From Larix kaempferi (taxonomy: Eukaryota; Streptophyta; Pinopsida; Pinales; Pinaceae): DNA of 64,000 nt. Shown one piece after another: positions 30,605-41,783 of the stretch. The number at the start of each line of letters is the position of its first letter. The first letter of the stretch is position 1. The notes beneath the pieces were generated by a model. The model was given only the letters and a program-made list of their open reading frames with translations, made no database searches and had not been told where the DNA came from. The stretch lies in contig BSBM01000232.1 of NCBI GenBank assembly GCA_027924585.1, forward strand, positions 29,398,001-29,462,000, in the 5' to 3' direction. Made by a program: the position numbers and the translations under genes.

Positions 30605-30910
30605 GACGCGGTCAGGTCGCGGCTGTCGGACCAACAGATGCGGTCGGGACGCAGGAAACAGGGAAAAAGACGCAGTCGGGTCGCGGCAAAAAGGCTAACA
30701 GACGCAGTCGGAACGCGGGAAAGTGGCTGAAAGCCGCAGTCTGGACGCGGGAAAATGGCCGACAGGAGCAGTCAGATCGCAGCAAACAGGCTGATTAGTC
30801 GCGGTCGGATCGCAGGTAACAGACTTGAATCCGCCGGCGGGGCGTCGGAAGCAGTCTGAGAGCCGCGGTCGGGTCGCAGGTAAAGGCCTGAAAGACACAG
30901 TCGGGACGCG
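30605..30910. repeat. Tat2 leader array, 32-bp period
   Basis: About ten tandem units begin with GACGCGGTC or a close variant at 30605, 30637, 30669, 30701, 30733, 30765, 30798, 30831 (degenerate), 30862 and 30894. Spacing is 31-33 bp, mostly 32. A second GC-rich block (CGCGG or CGCAG) follows five bases after each GGT/AGT. It shares the ACGCGGT half-site with the leader-intron array at 19885-20108 but has a different second half and period. It lies just inside the 5' LTR. Confidence 0.85.
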
Positions 30911-30988
30911 ACTGCAAAGGAAAAAAACGTGATGTACGGCGGCCGAAAGGGAAAAAATTTTAAACGGAAACCAGAAATTCAAAATCTA

Positions 30989-31000
30989 GGGGAGTCGCCA
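30989..31000 (-). other. Tat2 primer binding site
   Basis: On the sense strand TGGCGACTCCCC starts four bases after the LTR end. TGGCGACTCC resembles the primer site of Tat/Ogre-type elements (tRNA-Arg type as I recall; not verified here). Confidence 0.6.
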
Positions 31001-31004
31001 AAAC

Positions 31005-31731
31005 TGTAGCTAGGGTTTTACCCCTAGCTTGTGCAAATGAGCACCTACTAAGGAGAATCGACTCCTTAGTAGCAGTTCAGTAAATGTAAATAATTAAGCT
31101 AAAACAGAAATAGAAACTACTTTAAACATTGTGCATGAAACATAAATAAAAGTTATAAAGAATGGCTTTTTTGTATTAATGTTACCTTCAATGTGAAGGT
31201 TGATGAAGCCCTTTGCAATGTCCAAGAGGGTTGCTCCAAGCTCCAATGTGCTCCTTCTCTTTCTCCAATGGTGGGAATGGGCCAAAAGAGGCTCTCAAGG
31301 TGAAAGTAGTTCAATGGTGAACTAGGGTTTCGAGAGAGATTTTGGCAGAGTAAGGGTATACTTGATTGTGGATGTGGAATAAGGGATCTCCATCACCTAT
31401 TTATAGTTTTTTGGTGGTGGAGTGCTGACCCATGGTTTTAGGAAACACATGGTTTAGGGCAGCTGTATAGGGTTTTTTCCTCCTTTTCCTCATTATTTTA
31501 TATTTTTCTTCCCTTTTTAGGGGGCTTTTGCTATTTTTAGAGGAATTTTGGATATTTTTGGAGGAAAAATGGATTTTTTAACCTTTTTGAGGCTATTTTA
31601 AGGGTTTTGTGGCCTTTTGGAGGCTTTTTAGTGGGATTTTTTGGGTTTTTAAGGGAAATATGGTAGGAAAATGGACAAATGAGCCATGTAATACGGTAGA
31701 TGAGGTAGTGAACACTTTTTGGGTGTTAACA
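31005..31731 (-). repeat. Tat2 5' LTR, 727 bp
   Basis: Starts TGTTAAC and ends GCTACA on the sense strand. It has TATAAATAG at 31405-31397 (minus). It is followed by the target duplication ATAAC at 31732-31736 and then the interrupted C2 LTR. Confidence 0.92.
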
Positions 31732-31736
31732 ATAAC

Positions 31737-32261
31737 AATCACAATAAGCATGACAAACATCACAAGAATCAAAATCATGAGAGATAAGAGACACAGAGTT
31801 TCCGTGGGGAAAACCCTAAGGTGAAAAACCCCACAACTTCCTCAGAGATAGAGAGAGCAATGGCTCAACCAAAGTACAACCAAAATACACTTGAGATAGT
31901 CTCCTAGAAGCAGATGATCCTCCTCCTCACTAGTGCGCCACTTTCTAAGTGAGAGAGAGATGATTTTCCGAATGATCTAAATAGAGATTTCCTTATCTCT
32001 ATTTATACTAACCTGTTTGCCCAGTGACCTTATGGGCCCGACTTGTCTAGCTAGGTACATCCACAATATAATATATATTTCAGGGCCGACCCCACATATG
32101 GTGGTCTAATAACCCATCGGTAAGTACACACACTTGCGACACTTGTCAATCCACATGACGACACTTCCTTATAGAGGAATAACACATCTCTAATAAGGGT
32201 ACAATAAATATATATGAAATACATAGATGAAATACATTCCGAAGTTACATATACATCAACA
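31737..32261 (-). repeat. C2 5' LTR, remainder to the right of Tat2
   Basis: Matches the C3/C4 LTR sequence (phrases such as TCCGTGGGGAAAACCCTAAG, a minus-strand TATAAATAG near 31999, and the end CATCAACA, sense start TGTTGATG). With the 80 bp at 16307 it makes an LTR of about 605 bp. AATTT follows at 32262; the partner duplication is lost with the C2 3' end. Confidence 0.85.
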
Positions 32262-33536
32262 AATTTCTCATGCATATGATAGTTTTGATCTCACCGCTAC
32301 TGGTTCAAAGGAGATCTCAAGAAACTGTTTTTTAAGTCTTAAATCTGATTTTGATTTCAAGCAAACATGTAATAGTTATTTTTGGCATAATCTCACCCAT
32401 GGTGGTTCGAAGGAGAAGACAAAATACTATATGCACCTTCACAGATTTGATCCTACCTCAGCTGATTCGAATCACAGGTTCAAGGATCATTCTCATACTG
32501 TTGGATTTGTTCTCATCACATTCGATCTGAAGAGCAAGTACAAGCACATGCTTTTTGAGCATGATCCACTTCCTCCCAAGAAGAAGATACCTCCAGACAT
32601 ATGACCAAGCATCACACCTGCTTGAGTTTGGAGCATTTATTTTTATGTGTGCCTTACAGTCTATTTTTTTAGGAGGGGGTATGTTTCCCATGAAATTTTC
32701 CCACTTCCTTGGTTTATTGATTTTTATTATTGTATTGGGTGACCTTTGGTCTTAGTTACTAGGGCCCAAGATGGATTAAGGGGGGGTGTTAGGATATTCC
32801 TATACTCCATCCTAATCCCACCAGTATTTTGATCATTTACATTTTCAATCATGCATGCACCTTTAGGGTTTGCATGCATTCTAGGGTTTGCATGCATCCT
32901 AGTCATCAGTCCAGCACCTGTCCCTCAGTTAGCCAGCCCCCAGGAGCTTCTCACTATTCATTTTTATCCCTCTAGTTGCTTAATGCGCCCTTCTTCCTTG
33001 ATTTTAGGGAGCAACTCACCCTTCTTCACCTACCAGTCCAGTTGTCACTCAGTTACACTCAGTTGCACTCAGTTACAGTCAGTTACACTTAGTTACACTC
33101 AGTTACACTTAGTTACATTGAGTTACACTCAGTTACACCAACCAGAGTTAGTTTGACTGATGGTTGACAGTTACTTGAGCATTGATGACTCCACTGATGA
33201 TGATGAAGACTTCCAGTTGCGCTCCGATGATCATGAGGACACCAAGTTGTGCTTCGATGACACTCTATTGATCTTATGATCACTCTGAGAGGCTAATTCG
33301 AATTGCCACCTTAGGCATTCGAATCCTCTCTACCATTGTACTATTTATTTGTCCATACTGTGATTAATTAATTAGTGTGTGTGAAGTATTATTGCTTCTA
33401 TCCGAGTTCTACTGTACCATATTATTTTGTTGCTCATTATACTGTATTGATCACTCTTCTTCTATTTTCCTACTTAATCATAATTATTCTTGTGAGGTAT
33501 ACATCATCTCTTAGATCTGTTGTGAGAATTTTCACA
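32262..33536 (+). mobile_element. 3' end of an unidentified LTR retrotransposon
   Basis: A short reading frame open to 32604 (ends LPPKKKIPPDI) lacks a recognisable domain. Downstream, AAGGGGGG at about 32781-32788 followed by TGTTAGGATATTCC looks like a polypurine tract and LTR start at 32789. The LTR would run to about 33536 (TTTTCACA), directly before Tat3 protease sequence. The superfamily is unclear. An exact end cannot be set because no second LTR copy is in the window. Confidence 0.45.
33041..33140. repeat. 10-bp minisatellite, about ten units
   Basis: Units of CAGTTACACT and variants (TTAGTTACAC, CAGTTGCACT) repeat in register for about 100 bp inside the putative LTR. Confidence 0.85.
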
Positions 33537-33546
33537 AGCTCATTGT

Positions 33547-36500
33547 CCTATGATAATGAGACGAGTTGTCGTAGATGAGGGCGCGTCTACGTGCGTAATG
33601 TCAATTTCTTGTTGGAAAGCTTTGGATTCTCCCGAGTTAGCCCCTTCTAACACACTGCTTACTACATTTGATGGCAGAACTTTCCGTCCACACGGAGTCT
33701 TGCTATCATTTGATGTCACACTCGCTAGTAAGACAGTTGATGTAGATATTGAAGTTCTGGACGCTTCGCTTGATTAAAATATGTTGTTAGGCAAGAGCTG
33801 GACATATGCCATGCGATCTATTGCATTGGCATTTTTTTGAGTTGTTATGTTCCCCCACGAAGGCAAGATCGTCATGGTTGATCAACTTTCGTTCTCTCGA
33901 AAAAACAACTAGACTTCATCGGAATCCACAATTTCTTTAGTTGATCAATCTGCCCCAGTAAACGAGATTTTAGGAGCAGGGCTTTATGGGTCATTAATAG
34001 GCACTTTTCACCTACCTACTCCCATTCTTTTCATGCGTTCTAATGAAGATACATCTACTAAAATTTTCGCGGTCGGTTTAAGGACTGATCCGTGGATCCT
34101 TCCTACTGTATCAAAACCATCAGTGCCTTTAATCGTTGCAGAAGTAGCATACATGGAAGCACAGCATGTTGCAACATAACATATCGTGACTCCGCCAGTC
34201 TCTGCTGAGTCAGATATGGACTATGCTCCAGCATGGTCAGTAGACTCGATCCACTCTTTTGACTGTTTAGACACAGTTTTTCCATCTGACGAAGCAATTT
34301 TGGAAGCCATGATGCAAGGCTTGGACCAGCCTTGGGAACACATGCACCACAGGTCTTACTTGCTTCCAAATCTAGACAGGATAGAGAGAGGAGAGTTTTC
34401 AATGAGACCTGGTGGGAATCTTGATTTGTCCTCTTCCACTTCAAGTACTATTTACGCTGAAGGGAATATGGCTAATATCTCGAGAACCATCCTGATTAAC
34501 ATTTCCATCAAAACCGAGGTCATGGAAAACATTTTTATTGGAGCAGATTGTTCTCCAGAAGAGATCACTCTGTATACCAAACTTGTTAAATATTTCTGCG
34601 ATATTTTTTCCTGTTCTTATGAGGAGATGCCAAGCATCAATCCAGCCATCGTTGAGCATGTCATCACAATGTACCCTAACGAAAAACCTTTGAGACAAAA
34701 GCTCCATCCTGTGAATCCTCGAAAAGCGGTCACCATTAAGGCGGAGGTTGAAAAAATTGCTTAAAGCCGGATTTATCTATCCGATCGACATGACGAAATG
34801 GGTTTCGAATCCTATTCCGGTTGATAAAAATCAAGGTACCATTTGAGTCTATACCGACTTTCGGGATCTGAAAAAAGCTTGTCCGAAAGATAACTACCCC
34901 ACACCATTTATTGACCAGATCATAGATGAGTGCGCGGGACACGAGATGTTTTCTTTCATGGACAGATTTTCAGGATATAATCAAATTCAAATCAAACCCG
35001 AAGATCAACGCAAAACAGCTTTTATTTTCCCATGGTGAACCTTTTCCTATCAGAAGATGTCGTTTGGCTTAAAGAACGTTGGAGCTACGTTCCAGCGAGC
35101 AATGAATTTCACTTTTCACGATATCAAGCACATAGTTGAACCCTACTTGGATGACCTCCTGGCACGATCTCGCAAGAGACAGGACCATCCAGCTCATTTG
35201 ATACTTGTGTTTGAACGGTGCAGACAATACAAGATTCGATTGAATCCTAATAAGTGCGTATTCTGCGTTGAATCAGGACGTTTACTGGGTTTTATTGTAT
35301 CCAGTCGTGGCATAATGGTCGACCCGTTAAAAGTCGAGGCGATTGTAAATCTGCCTCCTCCTCGCACCTTGACACAACTCCAAAGTCTACAAGGCATGTA
35401 TAAATTCCTATGACATTTCATCATAAACTATGCTAAAATCACAAAGGGTTTCATGAGACTGCTTAAACAAGATACCTACTTCTTGTGGGATGAGGCGCTC
35501 AACCATCGTTTGAGGCCTTGAAAAAGGCATTACTATCAGCCCCCTTGTTAAGCCCGCCTGATTATACAAAGGATTTCCTCTTATATCTGGCGGTGTCCAT
35601 ATACACAATTGGCATAGTACTAGTTCAGGAGGACGATACGCTCCAATACCATGTCTTTTATTATCTCTCACGTGCATTGATAGCTCCTAAGATTAAGTAT
35701 TCACACGTTGAGAAGTTACCACTAGCTGGGGTCTATGCGATGCAGAGGCTTCATCACTATATCCTTTTACGAACCACTACTATGATTGCGGAGGTCAATC
35801 CTTTCCAATACGTTCTCACTCGATGTATCATCGGTGGGAAATATAATAAATGGATTGTAATCCTGCAAGAGTTTGATTTGGTTTTTCAGTCTGCCAAGTT
35901 GAAGAAATCACTAGTGTTCACTGAATTAATTTCAGAATTCCCGAGTGACTTAGTACATATTGAGGAAGAGTCATCATTCCCGGATGAACATATCTTTCTT
36001 ATTGCCTCCTCTAACCCATGGTATGGGGATATTTTAGTATATCTCCAAAATTTTAGGTGCCCTACCACTTTTTCTAGAGAGGAACGACGCAAACTGAAAA
36101 GTCATGCAAAAAACTATCTCATTATTTCGAATACTTTGTACAGATGTGGGATAGACTCCATCTTACGACGTTCTTTGAATTTAGAAGAATTAGAATCAGT
36201 ATTGAATGATTCTCATAGTGGAGCTTGTGGGGGTCATCTTTATGGGTTGGCAACAACTCAGAAAATACTGCGTGCCGAGTATTTTTGGCCTACAATCTTT
36301 AAAGATTGTGTGGAAGTTGTGAAACACTGTTGTCCGTGTCAGTTTTTCACAAGAAAAATGAGAGCACATCCAGCTCCTCTTCATCCTGTGATCACAGCAG
36401 GTCCCTTCACCAAATGGGGGGTTGATTATATGACTTGGAATCCAGTTTCGGCTGGAGGCCATCATTATATTATCGTTGCCGTCGACTACTTCACCAAGTG

Positions 36501-37262
36501 GGCCGAGGCAATGCCTACTGTTAAGGAGGATGGGGAAACCGCCGCTTATTTCGTATTTAGTCAGATTATCACAAGGTTCATAATACCCAAAGTGATCATG
36601 ACAGATCATGGTCATCATTTTCAGAACAGCGTGATGACCGAGCTTTATACTATGCTAGGTTTTCGTCAGGAGCATTCGTCTTCATTCTATCCACAGGCAA
36701 ATGGTCAAGTCAAAGCGGTTAGCAAAACTTTGAAGACTATTTTACAAAGAATCGTTAATGTCAGTAGAAATAACTGGCACATCATGTTGTACCCTACTCT
36801 TTGGGCTAACCGAGCAAACGTAAAGACTGCTACTGGGTTCTCTCCCTTTCAACTTGTGCATGGGATAGAAGCAGTCATTCTGATTGAATGCGAGATTCCC
36901 TCGTTAAAGTTGGTTGTCCAACTGTTACCAAAAACTTCAGTACTAGAAGAACGTTTGCTACATTTAGAACATCTAGACGAGCAGCGCCGCGATGCACTCA
37001 TGGCAAACGAAGTTCATAAGAAATGAGTCAAAGGACAGTACTATAAGTCTGTCAAACCTAGGGTTTTTCTCGAAGGAGACCTTGTTCTACTTTGGGATCA
37101 AGACAAGGAACCTTTAGGGGCTGGAAATTTCAAGTCCATGTGGCTCGGTCCTTACATAATCTCGAAGGTACTAAAGAAAGGAGCTTATGAGCTAACAGAC
37201 TATGAGGGTAATAAGCTTCCTGAGCCTAGAAATGGGCTCTACCTGAAGAAGTACTATGCTTA
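33547..37262 (+). pseudogene. Tat3 protease-RT-RNase H-integrase, heavily degraded
   Basis: Protease begins with VVVDEGASTCVMS. Stops lie at 33775-33777, 33838-33840, near 33910 and near 34180. A frameshift at about 34757 precedes RT, which has stops near 34846 and 35036; YLDD is kept (EPYLDDLLARS). A stop at 35411 and a frameshift near 35500 follow. RNase H lacks the first Asp (LYLAVSIY). Integrase has HHCC and VDYM, MTDHGH, but the third catalytic Glu is Lys (GQVKAVS). TGA at 37024-37026 interrupts the tail, which ends LYLKKYYA. Confidence 0.85.
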
Positions 37263-37367
37263 GGCATTTGTGGTTTTTCATGTATTATAGTTGTACATTT
37301 TGTAGAACTAGTTTTTGCTTATGGTCGTTAGTTTACCTTATGTGTGTTTTCTCACTTCGTGTTTCAG
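37263..37367 (+). other. Tat3 spacer between integrase and second RNase H; probable intron end
   Basis: Ends with a strong acceptor (TTTTCTCACTTCGTGTTTCAG) directly before ATG, the clearest of the three elements. Confidence 0.45.
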
Positions 37368-37792
37368 ATGTCAACTGAACGCTTTTTAGGATTTGTTGAT
37401 GGCGCCAGTCGCCACACCCGACAATTGGCTTCAGCAGCTTGGGTCATTTACTCACTGACTGGCCAACTGGTTTCTTCGGGGGGGTTTGTTTGGGTCCCAC
37501 GACGAATAATGTAGCTGAATACAGTGCGGTCATAGAACTTCTCTAGGATGCTCTCGTCCAGGGCATTTCACATTTCGAGGTAAGACTTGATTCGCAACTA
37601 GTTGTATTTCAGTTGACGGGTGTTTATCAGATCAGAGATCCTGTTTTGCTACGACATTTTTTGTGAGTTAAATTATTGGAAAGACAATTTTATTTTATCA
37701 TATGTCAACATATTCCAAGAAATTTGAATGCATTAGCTGATTCATTTGCAAATTATGTTTTAGATTGGCATTTGTATCATACACATCCATAA
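37368..37792 (+). pseudogene. Tat3 second RNase H, broken
   Basis: Starts MSTERFLGFVDGASRHTRQL. An extra G in a run near 37483-37489 shifts the frame. Two later stops (near 37545 and 37664) lie in the homologous frame. NNVAEY, VRLDSQL and NALADSFAN are recognisable, so all catalytic acids were once present. Confidence 0.8.
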
Positions 37793-38008
37793 ATAAACAT
37801 TTGCACATAAAGATAAACACACACATGTAAATATAAGCCGATACTATATATATATCCGATACTGTATCAAAAACTAGTTTGAGTTTGGAACATAGGTCTA
37901 TCACAAAGTCAAGTCATAAGATACAACAATTGGGCTCGATGGCCTCAAAATACATAAAATATCCTTCTCCTATGGAGAAGGTGGGGCCTCATCGGCATCC
38001 ACTGCCTC

Positions 38009-39212
38009 TCAGTAACATATGACCAGCCTGACTACCTTTCGCAGCAACCTAATCCAGGCTGGGGCCACACCGACTACATCCTCCTGCATGTCAAAGAGAA
38101 TTCGCTCAATGCAATATGTAGGAATATCATGAGTCAACCGACTCATCTTCCTCTCTATAGCCCCTAGCGTAGCATCAGCTGCACCCACATCAATGGGCCT
38201 CACGAAATTAGTAGGATGTCCCTCAGGACGAACTGGTCCAACATCTGCATATGACACTTTGTTTTAGAATTTCAAACTCATCAAAAGAAATTATATACTT
38301 TAAAAATTTTGAAAAAATTAAATATTTTTCAAAAACATAAACATACCTATCTCTCCCCAGGCACCACCTGGAGAAAGTACCAGCTCTGGATCATGATGGA
38401 AGTCTAAACCAGCATACGGAAACTGCTCAAACGCTGGCACCTGTCTCTCCCACCATCCCCAGAAATCATCGGTGTGATAGCAAAAGTGCTTTACACCACC
38501 ACCGTGGAGGAGAAAAATGTCACCCCAACGGCCCAATCTCGACTCATGAGGAATGACTGGGGGCAAAGGCGTGCCCAAGCTAAGAGCAAGTACCCTCTCG
38601 AAGAAAAAGGTACAAAGGATGCTTCCATATCCAAAGTTCTTCATTCTCCCGGTCTTACACCCCGAGAGTTGAAGCTTCATGTTTGCTAAGATACTTATGC
38701 ACCAATCATATACATGACCTTGCAAGCATTCGACACCAATGTGCATGTAGTGCTTTGAGGCTAAGTGTTGTGCAGCACTCCCTCCCATTCAGTTCAACAT
38801 ACTTATAATAACCTTCAGAGGGAGGCTTGTAAGAGTAGAAATGAGAACCTGACTTCCACATTTCTCAGTACCTTCCACACAGTAAGCATTCACATAATCT
38901 TGTACAGACATGGCACCCACATTACATGAAGTCCCTTTCAGGTTTACAGGATCTCCCCTCCTAGAGAGCCCTGTAATGAAGTATATGTCGTCAATAGTGA
39001 GCTCCAAGGTCTCTCCTCGGATATTAAACACATTGGCATCGGCATCCCAATACTGGTTGAGTCTTTGAAGTAAGCGGTTGAGTGCCCTCATGTTTATGGT
39101 TCAGTAGAATTTCAACAAACCACACCTTCTAAGCGCATGAAGAGTGGTAGGATCTTGCATAGCTACCCTATCCATTTCTTCATGCTCCCTCTCCCTCCAA
39201 ATAACTGTCATC
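38009..39212 (-). pseudogene. Tat3 antisense PMD gene, broken by two stops
   Basis: Minus-strand gene tail to tail with the second RNase H. ATG at 39211 lies one base after a CAG acceptor (MTVIWREREHE). Exons 39211-38347 and 38244-38009 are joined by the same phase-1 intron (ATAG|GTATGT ... ATGCAG|ATG), 367 codons. CGLLKFY and LELTIDDIYFITGLSRRG mark the PMD. Stops are TGA at 39101-39103 and one at 38789-38791. Neither matches the stop in the Tat1 copy, so the genes decayed independently. A leader exon ending CCAA|GTAAGT (39477/39476) is predicted. Confidence 0.75.
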
Positions 39213-39476
39213 CTGTCAAAAGAAGAGTCAATTTTTAGTTTTTGCCCATTTTTAAGCATATTCAGGAAAAAATGCTACTCTACTAACTACACAGTAACGT
39301 TTGGACGCTACTCTCCTTGAGGGATAGTAGCGTACACCCTTAAAAATACCCTACTTTACCACCTAGACAGAAGCGTAGACAAAAATGACGATTTGAGCAT
39401 GGCTAGATAAGTGTTTTTAAGCATGAAAATTGACAAATGAACCATCAAAATGTAAGTAGGGATGAAAATAACTTAC
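39213..39476 (-). other. Predicted leader intron of the Tat3 PMD gene
   Basis: Donor GTAAGT at 39476-39471 and acceptor TTTTGACAG ending at 39213, 264 bp. It contains the Tat3 half-site cluster 39270-39378. Confidence 0.55.
39270..39378. repeat. Tat3 half-site cluster 1: inverted pairs with 13-nt spacing
   Basis: Three units: 39270-39279/39293-39302, 39303-39312/39326-39335 and 39346-39355/39369-39378. Arms follow RNACGCTACT and AGTAGCGTNN; the spacer is 13 nt each time with unrelated sequence. The best unit is GGACGCTACT and AGTAGCGTAC. Confidence 0.85.
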
Positions 39477-39479
39477 TTG

Positions 39480-39984
39480 GAAGAGATTTGAGGTTGAATG
39501 GTTGCCCGATTCGATCGCTATGAATGGTTGAAGATCAAGGGTTTGCTCCAAAACTTTCCCTACAAATTCCAAATGTGATATTTGAGTTTTCAAAATGAAA
39601 TTACATATATGAATTTGAATTTTATTTTTACCCACTTTTTTGAAAAGTCTATAGTTTCAAATTTCATAAAAAAGGTTCTATTTAATCATTAATACCTATA
39701 AATGTTGATGAGATGAATTTGACCTATGTTTCTCAAATTTTCACTAGACTTTCGTAGCATCAATCCATTATGACTTAATTTCTTTATTGACGGACCACAT
39801 TAAGTACTTTATGGTTGAAATTCTATGTCATTGAAGATTTTTTGTCATTAATACTAACTTGGTTTTTGAGATCCTAGCCTTTGGCAGGTCATGAGTCATG
39901 ATCCTAGAAGCTGTCATTTAAGTCATTTTAAGCTCTTGTTTGGACTATTGAAACCTAAACAAGATTGACAAGCAAACTTGTTCT
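39480..39984 (-). other. Tat3 PMD leader exon and upstream non-coding
   Basis: The leader exon (about 39560-39477) shares GGAGCAAA-type sequence with the Tat1 leader exon. No convincing TATA box was found; TATATGAA near 39603-39610 on the minus strand is a weak candidate. Nothing else seen. Confidence 0.4.
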
Positions 39985-40604
39985 CTTCAAGCTCGTTAAA
40001 GGAAATGAAGGCCCATCCGCTTAAGTATAAGTTTAACCCTTTTCCGGACTTTTGCGGATTACTTACGAAAAAGGAATACTCTAGTCATCCATGGCTAGAA
40101 GAGTTCTTCTTCCATTGTTTTACATTTTTTCAGGGGAGGAAACTAACTTTACGAAAAATTACCTTTTGGAGCCTTCTTTAGGGTTTTCAGGCTCTCGAAA
40201 CATGAAAACACCAAGCGAGCACTCACCTACTCAGGCTCAATATAAAATCCACAAGAGGGTGAATAGAGGATTGTTTAAGTTTTTCAAACACTATAAACAG
40301 GAAAACACCGGCGAGCATTAACCTACTTGGGCTCAATATTAAAATCCACGAGTAGGTGAATGGAGTTATTGTTTAAGTTTTTCAGACTCCTTAAAATTGA
40401 AAACACCGGCGAGAAAGAACAGATCTCAGCTTGATATTAAAATCCAGAGATCAGTACTATAGAGTAATCTTCTATCTCTTCTTCGAACTCTATAAACAAT
40501 GAACAAGGTCCTGAGTCTTCCTCCCATGGGCTCGTTAAATTCTTTACATGGTTGGATCTATTGAGTTTTCATTCTTTCTTGGACTCATTAAAACAACAAG
40601 AAAG
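39985..40604 (+). repeat. Tat3 hairpin array with conserved loop
   Basis: Stems include CTTCA/TGAAG (39985-40010), CCTTTTCCG/CGAAAAAGG (about 40038-40073), GTTTTCA/TGAAAAC (40183-40209), TTTTCA/TGAAAA near 40379-40403 and CTTTCTTG/CAAGAAAG (40574-40604). Loops read AGCTCGTTAAAGGAAA, GGCTCTCGAAACA, GACTCCTTAAAAT and GACTCATTAAAA. Confidence 0.75.
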
Positions 40605-41771
40605 GTATTCTTTTATCTAAAAAGAATAAGGGATAAGAAGGGTATATCACATCTTAGGTTTCAAAGGCAATTCAGTCAGTCCTATCCTTGAACATAGAAC
40701 CTACATGAGTCCATCATTTCAGTTGGGTTTAGTTTTTGACCTTAGGGTGAACCTGATCTCCGAGTTGTTTACTCCCTCGATTGGTTATTCTTCCAATGAT
40801 ATGGAGGGTCTGCTAATGTCTCCTACATTGCAGGCTTATATCAATTCCCCATCACATTGAAAACTGCCTAAGTCACTTTGTGTCGTTCTCATTGTTCAAG
40901 GATACAGCCTGTGTCGGCCATTATGCAGTTTACCTTGACCTCATGTGTTGGCCATCCTAGTGTCAGTCTTGTTACATGTCCTACTCCACATCAGCTCATA
41001 CCATTTGACTGTTCCTCGTGTTGGATGATGGAGGATGCCTTAAGGCCTCCCTTCCAACAGACTTCTTCCAACATCAACTCATTTTTCTCTGGGAATGAAG
41101 TTTAGAGTTTCGGTTAGTACCTTGGGGATTGCAGTCATCAGTGGCAGTTTCCCTCATTGTTGAAAAATGAGAATACATCAATGTCTCTTATTTCAATGGG
41201 TTCCTCAGGTGTTCGACTTCAATTCCACTTATTCACACTCGTTGGATCATACTAGGTACCTTGGGCCCCATTATCATTAACAGTGGAAGCCCTCGCATTT
41301 GTTAACGGTATACACCAATGACCAGTAATCAAACAATACCCCCCATGTTCGACCTCAGCTCATTTATTCACATGGTTAGGGTTTGTACCTTGGGTTGTTT
41401 GGATGAAGACCTTGGGATTTTTATAGCATTACCTCATTATGTTATCACCCAAGCTGCGCAAGACTGAGCCTCACTCATTTTTGGCTCTCCATGAGACATA
41501 GATCCAATTTGTTGTTATGGCTATGATCTCTCATTCTCACATGGATCCACGCTTGTATTTCAGTGGCCATGCTAGATATACATCTCATAGTTATGTATCG
41601 GAGATCATGTTGTATCATGCTACACATCTATATGATGTCAAGATTGTAATTGCTCGCTGACCTTGATCGTTATTTCAGGTACTTTTGTGACTTGGTTCTG
41701 CGGTTTCTTGCTCCTCTGCTCACTTGGAATTATAATTTATTTCAGCCATCGCTTCCCTCTAACCTCACACA
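40605..41771 (+). other. Tat3 3' non-coding region
   Basis: Corresponds to 6771-7858 of Tat1. No coding sequence recognised. Confidence 0.55.
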
Positions 41772-41783
41772 TTAGGGGGCATC
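41772..41783 (+). other. Tat3 polypurine tract
   Basis: TTAGGGGGCATC just before TGTTATAGG, the same 12 bases as in Tat1. Confidence 0.85.

Larger units (their letters stand above)
16387..31731 (-). mobile_element. Tat2: complete 15.3-kb Tat-type LTR retrotransposon
   Basis: Two 727-bp LTRs (16387-17113 and 31005-31731) flank a minus-strand gag-pro, pol, second RNase H and an antisense PMD gene. ATAAC is duplicated on both sides (16382-16386 and 31732-31736). By eye the LTRs differ at only about five or six positions, so the insertion looks recent compared with its host C2. One LTR end is altered: the left copy ends TTAAGA, the right TTAACA. Gag-pro carries a nonsense and two frameshifts; pol is open. 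Confidence 0.93.

Noticed and set aside
30605-30910. CRISPR-like regular array
   Set aside because: Regular period, but units are degenerate throughout, without constant repeat and unique spacer, and lie in a plant retrotransposon leader.
32227-32604. Treating the 125-codon ORF as a gene
   Set aside because: Its start lies inside the C2 LTR, so the frame crosses an insertion boundary; only the part after 32262 belongs to the next element, and it has no recognised domain.
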